Positions 24,573 through 31,651 are shown, numbered from the stretch's first letter. The stretch: DNA of 41,172 nt from Micromonospora noduli (GCF_003264365.1 NZ_PYAK01000055.1:1-41172); one strand, 5' to 3'. A program made the numbers and translations. Notes: generated from the sequence alone by a model not told the origin.

Positions 24573-25622
24573 ATGGCGCATGAGCTCGTTCGTCCTCGGA
24601 AAGCACGTCCGGGGGACCACCTCGCGGTCCTCTCGCCGTCCTTCGCTGCGCCCGGTGCCTATCCCGGGATCCACGAGCAGGCCATGCGACGGCTTGCCGA
24701 CCTGACCGGCCTCGTCCCGGTCGAATACCCCACCACCCGCCAGGTGGGTGCGAGCGCGGCAGCGCGCGCGGCGGACATCAACGCCGCCTTCGCGGACCCC
24801 CAGGTACGCGGCATTCTCGCCGTCATCGGCGGCGACGACCAGATCACCGTCATCCCCCACCTGGACGCCGACCTGGCCCGCGCCGACCCGAAGCCGTTCC
24901 TCGGCACCAGCGACAACACCAACCTGCACCACTGGCTCTGGGGCCTCGGCATCGCCAGCTTCTACGGCGGGTCCTCCCAGGTGCACCTCGGCCCCGGGCC
25001 TGCCGTCGACGACATCCACGTCCGGTCGCTGCGGGCGGCACTGCTCACCGGGGAGCAGCTGGAGATCACCGACCCGGGTGAGTCCGAGGACATCGGCATC
25101 GACTGGGCAGACCCGCAGGCGTTGAAGTCCTTTGGAGAGCGCGAACCGACAGAGCCGTGGAGCTGGTACGGGCCGCCCCGCGCGGTCACCGGCCCCACCT
25201 GGGGTGGCTGCCTGGAGGTCATCCAGTGGATCCTGACGGCGGGACGCTTTCCCTTTTCCCCGGAGGCCCTGCACGGTGGGGTGCTGATCATCGAGACGTC
25301 GGAGGAACTTCTCCCCGCACGCGAGGTCGGCTGGATCGTCCGATCACTGGGTGAACGCGGTCTCCTCAGCGCCGTCGACGCGGTCCTGGTCGCCCGTCCG
25401 CCGGTCTCCGACCACACCCGTCGACCCTCGGCTGCCGATCGGGCACGGCTTCGCGAGCAGCAGCGCGACACTGTCGTCGACGTGGTGACCCGATACAACC
25501 CCGAGGCGGTCGTCTGCGTCGGGGTCCCATTCGGCCACACCAGACCACAGTGGATCCTCCCTCACGGCGGCCCGATCACCGTCGACGGCGTGGAACGCCG
25601 GATCTTCGCCGACTACCGATAG
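24573..25622 (+). CDS. S66 family LD-carboxypeptidase / MccF-like peptidase
   Basis: A 349-residue protein of the S66 family. The catalytic Ser is in LGTSDNTN (Ser113), following ILAVIGGDDQ; the Glu is in VLIIETSEELLPAREVGW and the His in VGVPFGHTRPQW. The family includes tetrapeptide-recycling LD-carboxypeptidases and MccF, which inactivates microcin C-type peptide nucleotides. Asn/Trp-rich residues after the Ser (NTNLHHWLWGLG) and the length suggest the MccF-like branch, though this is not decisive. ATG at 24573 is preferred to TTG at 24561. Divergent from the SARP gene with a 151-bp gap. Confidence 0.87.
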   Translation: MAHELVRPRKARPGDHLAVLSPSFAAPGAYPGIHEQAMRRLADLTGLVPVEYPTTRQVGASAAARAADINAAFADPQVRGILAVIGGDDQITVIPHLDADLARADPKPFLGTSDNTNLHHWLWGLGIASFYGGSSQVHLGPGPAVDDIHVRSLRAALLTGEQLEITDPGESEDIGIDWADPQALKSFGEREPTEPWSWYGPPRAVTGPTWGGCLEVIQWILTAGRFPFSPEALHGGVLIIETSEELLPAREVGWIVRSLGERGLLSAVDAVLVARPPVSDHTRRPSAADRARLREQQRDTVVDVVTRYNPEAVVCVGVPFGHTRPQWILPHGGPITVDGVERRIFADYR

Positions 25623-25787
25623 GGGCGTCCTTCCTCGCCGCACGAATGTGGTTCCGAGGAGCTTGCACACCACGCCCGTCGGACTCTGCTGTTGGCCGAG
25701 CTCGATGCCGTTCTGTGGGTGCGACGTCCTCCTGCGGCGGGCGCGAATCCGGTGGACCGGCACCCATTGTCGTTGGAAACTGCGGGG

Positions 25788-26351
25788 ATGGAACCGACAC
25801 AGACGGCCCTCATCGTGCCGATACCCGAGGCTGAGGAGGCGGTGGGGCGGTTCCGGGCATCGCTCGACAGGGCCGCCGGGTGGGGGGTGCCAGCGCACGT
25901 GACAGTCCTCTACCCGTTCCTGCCCCCGCAGCAGATCGATGAGCAGGTCTTGGCGGTGCTGCGCGAGACCATCGCCGGCATACCGCGGTTCGACGTCGCA
26001 CTGACACACGTCGGCTGGTTTGGTGAGACCGTCGTCTGGCTTGCTCCGCAGCCAGCTCGCCCGTTCCGGGGGCTCACTTCGGCGGTGTGTCAGCAGTTTC
26101 CCGAGGCGCCCCCGTATGCCGGGGCGCACAGCGACGTGGTGCCGCACCTGACCATCGGTCACGACGCCGCCAAGCTCACGCTGAGTCACGCCGCGGAAAC
26201 CATCTCCGCGCACCTACCGATCAACGCAGCCATCGACAGAGTCCGGCTCATTGCCGGAACGCCGGACATCAACCCTTGGCCTACCATCTGCGAGTTCCCG
26301 CTGGGTGCGATACCACCGGCGCCGGCTGGTACGGAAGTCACAGCGTCCTGA
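25788..26351 (+). CDS. 2'-5' RNA ligase / 2H phosphoesterase family protein
   Basis: The 187-residue product has the two HxT motifs that define the 2H phosphoesterase superfamily: HVTVLYPF (about residue 37) and HLTIGH (about residue 118). Members cut or join 2'-5' or cyclic phosphodiester bonds in RNA or nucleotides; the exact substrate is unknown. ATG at 25788 follows GAAACT with a 6-nt spacer. The gene lies directly before the tRNA-Gly integration zone; the first att-like sequence overlaps its stop region. Confidence 0.85.
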   Translation: MEPTQTALIVPIPEAEEAVGRFRASLDRAAGWGVPAHVTVLYPFLPPQQIDEQVLAVLRETIAGIPRFDVALTHVGWFGETVVWLAPQPARPFRGLTSAVCQQFPEAPPYAGAHSDVVPHLTIGHDAAKLTLSHAAETISAHLPINAAIDRVRLIAGTPDINPWPTICEFPLGAIPPAPAGTEVTAS

Positions 26352-26381
26352 CTAGGGCCTCGACCGTGGAGCGGGCGACGG
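26343..26381. repeat. Degenerate third copy of the tRNA-Gly attachment region
   Basis: The sequence from GCGTCCTGACTAGGGCC to GTGGAGCGGG-C-GACGGG resembles 26904-26941 and 28587-28625 (CGTCCTGACCAGGGCC to GTGGAGCGGGTGACGGG), with several mismatches. The T-arm similarity then stops. It is a possible relic of an older insertion at the same tRNA. Confidence 0.55.
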
Positions 26382-26630
26382 GCGACACCGAATGACAGGA
26401 CCACGCCGTCCACTTGGGTGCGCCCTGCCTCCCACAGCAGCCCGCCAGCGAGGACCCGTGCGGGGTGCATGCCCATTGGTGATGCAACCTGCATTCAAGC
26501 GCTACGTAAGCCAATTTGGTGACGGACCTACTGCCTGTGAGACCAGCAGAAGGTGCGGGGACAGGGCAGTGCATCCGTTGTCGGTGTTGCTCCTGACCTG
26601 CAACCACGGGCCGAGGAGGGCGCAGGGTTG

Positions 26631-26765
26631 ATGAGGCGAACGAACAGGCGAGAGAGACGGACAGGCCAAGGCCGGCCAACCACGCCAGGTGAGTGGGCAG
26701 CGCTGATCGGCAGCATCGCTGCGCTCGTCGGTGCCGTCGCTAGCCTTCTCGCAGCTCTGGAGTAG
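26631..26765 (+). CDS. Small membrane protein, 44 residues
   Basis: Very basic N terminus (MRRTNRRERRTGQGRP) followed by PGEWAALIGSIAALVGAVASLLAALE, one transmembrane helix. An upstream purine-rich GAGGAGGG could act as RBS though it is about 11 nt away. It lies alone between two att-like copies and may be cargo of an old element. No family recognised. The stretches on either side (26352-26630 and 26766-26880) show nothing else I can support. Confidence 0.4.
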   Translation: MRRTNRRERRTGQGRPTTPGEWAALIGSIAALVGAVASLLAALE

Positions 26766-26883
26766 TAGCGCCGTAACCGCACCAGGACGAGCAGATCGCC
26801 GCTCGCTCGACTCGCAGCGCAAGAGGAGTCAGGATCGGGCAGATAGCGGGTACGGCAAGCGCAAGAAGTGATCGGAACGGATG

Positions 26884-26918
26884 AGGCCCAGGTCGGGAAC
26901 ATGTCCTGACCTGGGCCT
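26884..26918 (-). terminator. Hairpin beside the displaced tRNA-Gly half
   Basis: AGGCCCAGGTC and GACCTGGGCCT form a perfect 11-bp stem with a 13-nt loop. It sits where the tRNA terminator sits beside the intact gene (28566-28603), so it is probably the original tRNA terminator carried away with the displaced 3' half. Confidence 0.7.
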
Positions 26919-26967
26919 TCGCAGTGGAGCGGGTGACGGGAATCGAACCAGCACTGTCAGCTTGGGA
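26903..26967. repeat. Attachment-site copy: displaced 3' half of tRNA-Gly
   Basis: These 65 bp match 28587-28651 with two mismatches. Within it, 26925-26967 is the CCA end, T-arm and 3' anticodon arm of tRNA-Gly(CCC) on the reverse strand, ending in the anticodon loop. The other half of the tRNA is missing. This is the footprint left when a tyrosine integrase inserts into a tRNA 3' end. Confidence 0.8.
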
Positions 26968-26998
26968 CTCGCACAATGTCAAGCCCCGAGTTTGATGG

Positions 26999-27246
26999 TC
27001 AGCTGGTTTTCAGGGGTGCGGTGACCGGGTGGGTCATCGCGTGTAGGGCCTCGTGTTCGGCGGGCGGGATGTGCCCGAGCTCGCCGTGCAAGCGGTGGTT
27101 GTTGTACCAGTCGATGTACTCGACGGTGGCCATCTCCAGGTCGTCGAGCCCGCGCCACGGACCTCGGTTGCGGACGAGTTCGGCCTTGTAGAGGGAGTTG
27201 AACGCCTCGGGCATCGCGTTGTCGTACGAGTCGTCTTGGACCCGAC
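26999..27246 (-). pseudogene. IS3-family transposase (OrfB) C-terminal fragment
   Basis: The reverse strand encodes DDSYDNAMPEAFNSLYKAEL, RNRGPWRGLDDLEMATVEYI, DWYNNHRLHGELGHIPPAEH and a normal stop. That is the last about 80 residues of an IS3-type integrase core (DSYDNA and the final W(Y/H)N-RLH motif). The upstream DDE residues are absent; similarity stops near 27246. A likely IS end is TGTCAAGCCCCGAG at about 26977, ten bases after the displaced tRNA half, so the IS appears to have landed beside it and then lost its left part. Confidence 0.8.
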
Positions 27247-27341
27247 CGAGGCGACAGCGCCAGCCTCGTCGTCCAAACGGCACGGGCAGTCGCCGGAGGC
27301 GAAAAACCGTATGCTGCGGCCCGAATGGAATCGGGGGATCA

Positions 27342-28124
27342 ATGAGTGTGGGTGATCGGATACGCGGGGGACCGCTCATCACGAGCGTGCTGGTATTGGC
27401 GGGACTTGCCGGCTGCGTGGAACAGCCTGTCCCGCCGGCACCGCCGCCGCCGTCGGTGAGCCCCACGCGCTCGGCTCTACCCAGCGAGCCGCAGGCTCTG
27501 ATGGCGACTGTTGGCGGGCTGGTCGAGCAGGCCGGTGTCGGCGACGACATCCGGCAGGGCGAGATTGAGATCGGCGAAGCGTGGTACGAACCCTGCGACT
27601 TGCTCACCGCCGACCCGGACCGGGCAAAGGGGGCCGGGTTGCAGCTTGATGCGGTGTGGGCGGCTGGCCTTGAGGTCAACCCCGTGCCATCTTTTCAGAA
27701 CATTCAAACCCCGATGACCCTCTTGGACGTCAGGGTGGTCCATTTGTCCGATGCGTCTGCGGCCGTCGCCGCCGAAACGAGGGCGCGAACCGCACGCTGC
27801 CCGAGCGACGACTTCCACCTCAACATCGGCCAAGCGACTGCCCGGTGGGGGTCACGCGCGGTGACCATCGATTCGACGAGCGCGCGGCTAACCACGGCGA
27901 CGGTGAAACGAGTGAACCCGGAAATCGACGCAGGGGTCAATTATCTGCCCGGCGACGCCCGGCTGGTCTTCGCGCACGGACCACTGCTGATCAGCATCGA
28001 GGCGCTCACGCTGTGGCCACGCAAGCAAAACTCCGCTGCCGAGATCACCGCCGCGGCTCAGGAGAAGGCGATGACCCTGGCGGCGGCGATCGTGAAGACC
28101 CTTCCAACGTCAAGCGAGAACTGA
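27342..28124 (+). CDS. Putative lipoprotein of unknown function
   Basis: A 260-residue protein with a lipoprotein signal: RIRGG, a hydrophobic stretch LITSVLVLAGLAGC with lipobox LAGC, then a Pro/Ser linker (VEQPVPPAPPPPSVSP). The exported part has two further Cys (EPCDLL, ARCPSDD) that may form a disulfide. I do not recognise a family; the layout resembles sensor or DUF3558-like lipoproteins, but this is weak. ATG at 27342 is preferred because the upstream frame is Arg-rich and runs out of the IS fragment. TATGCT at 27310 could be a -10. A perfect hairpin follows. It is the only intact gene inside the integrated remnant. Confidence 0.72.
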   Translation: MSVGDRIRGGPLITSVLVLAGLAGCVEQPVPPAPPPPSVSPTRSALPSEPQALMATVGGLVEQAGVGDDIRQGEIEIGEAWYEPCDLLTADPDRAKGAGLQLDAVWAAGLEVNPVPSFQNIQTPMTLLDVRVVHLSDASAAVAAETRARTARCPSDDFHLNIGQATARWGSRAVTIDSTSARLTTATVKRVNPEIDAGVNYLPGDARLVFAHGPLLISIEALTLWPRKQNSAAEITAAAQEKAMTLAAAIVKTLPTSSEN

Positions 28125-28171
28125 CGCCGCACGTCACGACGAGGCCGTGGCGGGGATGCGGCGCGTGCACC

Positions 28172-28196
28172 CCGGGCAGGCCCCTGGCCTGCCCGG
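28172..28196 (+). terminator. Terminator after the lipoprotein gene
   Basis: CCGGGCAGGCC and GGCCTGCCCGG form a perfect 11-bp stem with a CCT loop, 47 bp after the stop codon. Confidence 0.75.
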
Positions 28197-28254
28197 CAAT
28201 AGCCGGCCGAGGGGTCGCAAAGGTTCCGTGCTCAAGGGCGGCCCGCAGGGCCGT

Positions 28255-28472
28255 CGCGCAACATCCGCTCATACCTGGACGACTTCGTCGACGAGGACCA
28301 GGACGCCCTCGTCCTCACCGGTGCGAAGGGTGCCGTCCTACGCCGCTCCAACTTCCAGACCGCCTGCAAGTGGCGCGAGTCGGTGGCTGCGGCCGGCCTG
28401 CCCGGCTTCCACTTCCACGACCTGAGGCACACCGGCAACGCCCTGGTGTCCCGGACCGGGGCGAACCTGTGA
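28255..28472 (+). pseudogene. Tyrosine recombinase (integrase) fragment
   Basis: The frame encodes NIRSYLDDFV, ALVLTGAKGAVLRRSNFQTA and AGLPGFHFHDLRHTGNAL before a TGA. HDLRHTGN is the His-x-x-Arg box of phage-type integrases; GAKGAVLRRSNF is the segment before it. The N-terminal part and the terminal Tyr region are missing in this frame; a nearby frame continues as KGRAKAGKKRGYWPV, so a frameshift or deletion has broken the gene. It points toward tRNA-Gly, 136 bp away, as an integrase should. Confidence 0.8.
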
Positions 28473-28565
28473 GCGACGCCGTGAAAGGCCGAGCAAAGGC
28501 GGGCAAGAAGCGTGGCTACTGGCCCGTGGATGGCCCGTCCGGCGCTGCAGGCCCCCGCAACGTCG

Positions 28566-28603
28566 AAGGCCCTGGCTCGGACTGACGTCCTGACCAGGGC
28601 CTT
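28566..28603 (-). terminator. Terminator of tRNA-Gly
   Basis: AAGGCCCTGG and CCAGGGCCTT form a perfect 10-bp stem. It lies 5 bp beyond the tRNA 3' end on the reverse strand and has a close copy beside the displaced tRNA half. Confidence 0.75.
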
Positions 28604-28608
28604 CGCAG

Positions 28609-28682
28609 TGGAGCGGGTGACGGGAATCGAACCCGCACTGTCAGCTTGGGAAGCTGATGTTCTGCCATTGAACTACACCCGC
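28609..28682 (-). tRNA. tRNA-Gly (anticodon CCC)
   Basis: Reverse strand: acceptor stem GCGGGTG/CACCCGC, D-loop GTTCAATGGCAGAAC, anticodon stem TCAGC/GCTGA around the loop TTCCCAA (anticodon CCC), T-arm CGGGTTCGATTCCCG, discriminator T and an encoded CCA. All arms pair, so it should be functional. Its 3' half has a copy at 26925-26967, showing that it has been an integration target. Confidence 0.95.
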
Positions 28683-28770
28683 AAGCGGCACCACTGTACC
28701 CGAGTCGTCGAACCCGTGCACCCAGGTACCCCCGCCGGCCGCAGGTGTCCCCGTACCGCTCCGCCCGGGT

Positions 28771-28847
28771 TGATCCACTCGGCTTTCTGGAAGTCGGGGC
28801 ATCCGGAGCGCTGGGACACCGCGATCTTCTTGAAGTCGAGTTGATCA
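28771..28847. repeat. Imperfect palindromic intergenic repeat (REP-like)
   Basis: TGATCCACTCGGCTT (28771-28785) and AAGTCGAGTTGATCA (28833-28847) pair at 13 of 15 positions; the inner 47 nt show further partial pairing. It lies between tRNA-Gly and the next gene's terminator, with no coding sequence nearby. Confidence 0.55.
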
Positions 28848-28866
28848 CCGCAGGCGGCGGGCGGCG

Positions 28867-28898
28867 GGTGCCGGCTCCGTTACGACTGAGCCGGCACC
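28867..28898 (-). terminator. Terminator of the PNPOx-fold gene
   Basis: GGTGCCGGCTC and GAGCCGGCACC form a perfect 11-bp stem with a 10-nt loop, 19 bp past the stop codon of the reverse-strand gene. Confidence 0.8.
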
Positions 28899-28917
28899 GA
28901 TGATCTTCCGGCCCTGG

Positions 28918-29475
28918 TCAGGCGGCCGTGCACTGGACGTCACGGCTGAGGCGGGTCGGGCGCGCCTGCGGGACGGCGAGGGGCGCGGCCACCGCCGACG
29001 GGGCGTTTGGGTCGAGCCAGACCCGAACGGCCGGCCGACCCGGCGCGAGGCCCGGGATGCCAGCGATGTGCTGCTCGCGGCGGGTGAGCATGGCCACGTC
29101 GACAGTGAACTCGAAGAGCCGCCAGTCGACCTGCGGCTCGGCCCGGGCGCTGTGCGCCAACTGCGCCACGAGGACCGGATCGGTCACCGGACGGGCACGC
29201 CCCGCCACGTACGCCTCGTCGTCGCTCTCCTCCGCAGGGAACGAGTGCAGCGCGTAACGGCCGTCACGTTCGAGGTCGCGGCGCTTGGGCGAGTCGATGA
29301 TGAAGCAGAACAGCCCCTCGGCGGTGATGACCGGGGAGACCGGATGGACGCGGGGCCCGCCGTCGGCACGGACCGTGGCCAGATAGCCGAAGCCCGGCCC
29401 GTATTGCTGGAGGAGAACGCGGATCCCGTCGGCGAGTCGGGGCTCGTCGGCGGCGAATTCGGACCAGGAAGCCAT
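28918..29475 (-). CDS. Pyridoxamine 5'-phosphate oxidase-fold protein
   Basis: A 185-residue split-barrel protein: GFGYLATVRADGGPRVHPVSPV is the typical flavin/F420-binding N-terminal half, followed by LFCFIIDSPKRRDLERDGRYALHSF. The substrate is unknown; many actinobacterial members use FMN, F420 or haem. ATG at 29475 is preceded by TAGAAT with exactly 6 nt, a strong leaderless promoter on the reverse strand. Divergent from dcd; the two starts are 99 bp apart, so the regions may share regulatory DNA. Confidence 0.85.
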   Translation of the reverse strand: MASWSEFAADEPRLADGIRVLLQQYGPGFGYLATVRADGGPRVHPVSPVITAEGLFCFIIDSPKRRDLERDGRYALHSFPAEESDDEAYVAGRARPVTDPVLVAQLAHSARAEPQVDWRLFEFTVDVAMLTRREQHIAGIPGLAPGRPAVRVWLDPNAPSAVAAPLAVPQARPTRLSRDVQCTAA

Positions 29476-29574
29476 GTGGGCATTCTATCGAACAAATGTA
29501 CGAGCAGCGACCTCGACGCGCTGGTCACCGGCACCGAATCCGGCCACTTTTGGCAACGCGGCTATGGTGGTCCG

Positions 29575-30153
29575 ATGCTGCTCTCCGACCGCGACCTGGT
29601 CTCCGAGATCAAGGCCGGCACGCTGGGCCTGGAGCCGTTCGAGCCCACGCTGGTCCAACCGTCCAGCATCGACGTCCGACTCGACCGGCTGTTCCGGGTT
29701 TTCAACAACCACCTCTATACCCACATCGATCCCGCCATGCAGCAGGACGACCTGACCTCGGCGGTCGAGGTCCCCGACGGCGAGCCGTTCGTGCTGCACC
29801 CGGGGGAGTTCGTCCTCGCCTCGACACTGGAGGTCATCTCGCTGGGTGACCAGCTCGCCGGCCGACTGGAGGGCAAGAGCTCCCTGGGCCGGCTCGGGCT
29901 GCTCACGCACTCCACCGCCGGCTTCATCGACCCGGGCTTCTCCGGTCACGTGACGCTGGAACTCTCGAACGTGGCGAACCTGCCGATCACCCTGTGGCCG
30001 GGCATGAAGATCGGGCAGCTCTGCATCTTCCGACTCTCCTCGCCGGCCGAGCACCCGTACGGCTCGGTGGTCTACGGCTCGCGCTACCAGGGCCAGCGGG
30101 GGCCGACACCCAGCCGCGCCTGGCAGCACTGGCGCACCTGGCCAACCCGCTGA
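29575..30153 (+). CDS. dcd: dCTP deaminase
   Basis: A 192-residue protein with all the Dcd/DUTPase marks: MLLSDRDLVSEIKAG, VQPSSIDVRLD, LEGKSSLGRLGLLTH, STAGFIDPGFSGHVTLEL (catalytic Glu region), MKIGQLCIFRL and a C-terminal GSRYQGQRGPTPSRAW. It converts dCTP to dUTP, or directly to dUMP if bifunctional as in Mycobacterium tuberculosis; sequence alone does not decide. ATG at 29575 follows TATGGT (29563-29568) by 6 nt, so it is probably leaderless. Followed by a terminator shared with the convergent NlpC/P60 gene. Confidence 0.95.
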   Translation: MLLSDRDLVSEIKAGTLGLEPFEPTLVQPSSIDVRLDRLFRVFNNHLYTHIDPAMQQDDLTSAVEVPDGEPFVLHPGEFVLASTLEVISLGDQLAGRLEGKSSLGRLGLLTHSTAGFIDPGFSGHVTLELSNVANLPITLWPGMKIGQLCIFRLSSPAEHPYGSVVYGSRYQGQRGPTPSRAWQHWRTWPTR

Positions 30154-30180
30154 GGTTCGGCCGCCAGGACCGAGACGACG

Positions 30181-30212
30181 AGGGCCCGCCGCGACGGATC
30201 GCGACGGGCCCT
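30181..30212. terminator. Terminator between dcd and the NlpC/P60 gene
   Basis: AGGGCCCG/CGGGCCCT (8 bp) followed inward by a C-A mismatch and CGCGA/TCGCG around a CGGA loop. It lies between convergent gene ends. Confidence 0.8.
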
Positions 30213-30226
30213 TCGATCACCCGGGG

Positions 30227-31267
30227 TCAGCCTGGACGGCCGTAGCTGTGGATCGGGCCGTCGTCGACCTTCTTCATCTTTACCGGCTGACCGGCCTGCG
30301 AGGCGTGCACCACCCAGCCGCCACCGACGTACATGCCGACGTGGTGGATGTCGCTGTAGTAGAAGACCAGGTCGCCGGGGCGCAGGTCACCCTTGCTGAC
30401 GTTCTTGGTGACCCGGCTCTGCGCGGCGGCGTTGTGCGGCAGCGACACGCCGGCCTTCGCCCAGGCGGCCAGCATCAGCCCGGAGCAGTCGTACGAGTTC
30501 GGGCCTTCGGCACCCCAGACGTAGGGCTTGCCGATCTGCGCGCAGGCGAACTTGACCGCCGTGCCCGCGGCACCGCCAGGGTAGCTACCCGGGCAGGGCG
30601 CCGGGCGCAGCGGACCGCCGCCGCCGCTGCCGTACACCTTCAGGCGCAGCTTCTGCAGGCGGTCGATCTCGTCGTTGATCTGCTTCTTCTTCGCCGCCAG
30701 CTGAGCTTCCGTGCGGGTCAGCTGAGCCACCATCTCGTCCAGCGGCGCCTTCTGCGCGGCCAGCTGGTCGCGCAGGTCGGCCACCTGGCGTACGTCCTTC
30801 TGCTGGTTGTGCGCGAAGCGGTCGAGCATTTCGAGCTGGCCGACCACCTCGCCGGGCGACCGACTGCCCAGCACGGCGTTGACGGTCGAGACGTTCTCAC
30901 CCTTGTAGGCGCGTACGGCCAGGGCACTGACCTTGTCCATCGCGGCGTCGACCTGGCGCTCAAGCGGAGTGATCCGGGCGGCCAGCGCGTCGGCCTGCTT
31001 GCGCTTCGCGGTGAGGTCGGTGCGGGTGGCGTTGTGCCGCTCGATGATCGGTTCGAGCTTGTTCCAGTCGGCGTCGATCTGGCGCTCGATCTCGGCGACG
31101 GACGGGTCGGCATGGGCCGCCGTGGCACTGCCGGTCAGAACGACGGCGATGCCGGCCAGCGCGGCGAGTGCGGTGGTGAAGCGGGACCAGCGTGGGCGCG
31201 GCACGATCGACGACGGGCCGGCTGATGCCGACCGCTCGGACGACGGCCGCGGGGCATGGAGTGCCAC
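30227..31267 (-). CDS. Secreted NlpC/P60 peptidoglycan endopeptidase, riboswitch-controlled
   Basis: A 346-residue protein: signal peptide (FTTALAALAGIAVVLTG, cleavage after AHA), a coiled-coil region of about 170 residues (IERQIDADWNKLEPIIERHN to AAKKKQINDEIDRLQKLR) and a C-terminal NlpC/P60 domain. Catalytic Cys is in NSYDCSGLMLAAW, His in SDIHHVGMYVGGGW, with a third polar residue in VVHASQ. It cleaves peptide cross-link stems outside the cell; the coiled coil probably controls access, as in RipA-like enzymes. Start is GTG at 31267 with AAGGAG 12 nt upstream. The leader contains a c-di-AMP riboswitch. A paralogue lies at 33690-34697. Confidence 0.92.
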   Translation of the reverse strand: MALHAPRPSSERSASAGPSSIVPRPRWSRFTTALAALAGIAVVLTGSATAAHADPSVAEIERQIDADWNKLEPIIERHNATRTDLTAKRKQADALAARITPLERQVDAAMDKVSALAVRAYKGENVSTVNAVLGSRSPGEVVGQLEMLDRFAHNQQKDVRQVADLRDQLAAQKAPLDEMVAQLTRTEAQLAAKKKQINDEIDRLQKLRLKVYGSGGGGPLRPAPCPGSYPGGAAGTAVKFACAQIGKPYVWGAEGPNSYDCSGLMLAAWAKAGVSLPHNAAAQSRVTKNVSKGDLRPGDLVFYYSDIHHVGMYVGGGWVVHASQAGQPVKMKKVDDGPIHSYGRPG

Positions 31268-31279
31268 CGGGGTTCCGTA

Positions 31280-31440
31280 CTCCTTCTTCCTGACCGCCTA
31301 CCGGGTTAGCTGACGGGTTCGGGCGGGAAGTCGGCGCCCTACCGCAGTGGCTGCGGATTCACCCCGAGGGACCTGGGTCCCCGGTTCGTTCGGAAACGAC
31401 TCGGCGGTGTCGGTCCGTTACCGCCCGGGCTGGGCGGAGC
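31280..31440 (-). ncRNA. ydaO-yuaA (c-di-AMP) riboswitch
   Basis: On the reverse strand the leader reads GCCGAGTCGTTTCCG, GGGGTGAATCCGCAGCC, GCGGTAGGGCGCC, CCCGAACCCGTCAGCTAACC and CGGTAGGCGGTCAGG in order. These are the conserved blocks of actinobacterial ydaO riboswitches, which are commonly placed before rpf, NlpC/P60 and similar wall-lytic genes. In such genes c-di-AMP usually switches expression off. It ends just before the AAGGAG ribosome site of the NlpC/P60 gene. The exact 5' edge and terminator are not resolved; boundaries are approximate. Confidence 0.85.
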
Positions 31441-31463
31441 TGCTGTCGGGCCGACGAATGACC

Positions 31464-31493
31464 AGAGTAGAGACGCTTGTTACCGATCCGCAA
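31464..31493 (-). promoter_or_regulatory. Promoter of the riboswitch-NlpC/P60 transcript
   Basis: On the reverse strand, TTGCGG (31493-31488) and TACTCT (31469-31464) are spaced by 18 bp and lie upstream of the riboswitch, as expected for a sigma-A/HrdB-like promoter. Confidence 0.55.
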
Positions 31494-31494
31494 C

Positions 31495-31520
31495 CCGTAC
31501 GGCAGTGACACTCCGTACGG
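31495..31520. promoter_or_regulatory. Double palindrome between the divergent wall-hydrolase genes
   Basis: CCGTACGG occurs twice (31495-31502 and 31513-31520), itself a perfect palindrome, and the spacer contains AGTG-A-CACT. The whole forms one larger dyad with a one-base bulge. It lies directly beside the -35 of the NlpC promoter and upstream of the amidase gene, so it could bind a regulator of both. Confidence 0.5.
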
Positions 31521-31651
31521 ATTGGACGAGGTCACCGACCGTGTGTGAAGAATTCTTTCCGCATGCTTCGATAGATGGAAAGGTATTGACGTGACCTCCC
31601 GGACGGCGCGATGGTGACCTGACCTCACTCCGCGAAAATCTAGGGGGTTCG

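Larger units (their letters stand above)
26968..28608. mobile_element. Decayed integrative element at tRNA-Gly
   Basis: The segment lies between the displaced tRNA half and the intact tRNA-Gly. It contains an IS3-type transposase fragment, a lipoprotein gene and the catalytic C terminus of a tyrosine integrase pointing at the tRNA, the usual position in actinobacterial integrative elements. No replication, excision or transfer genes remain, so it is a remnant of about 1.6 kb that cannot move by itself. Confidence 0.7.
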
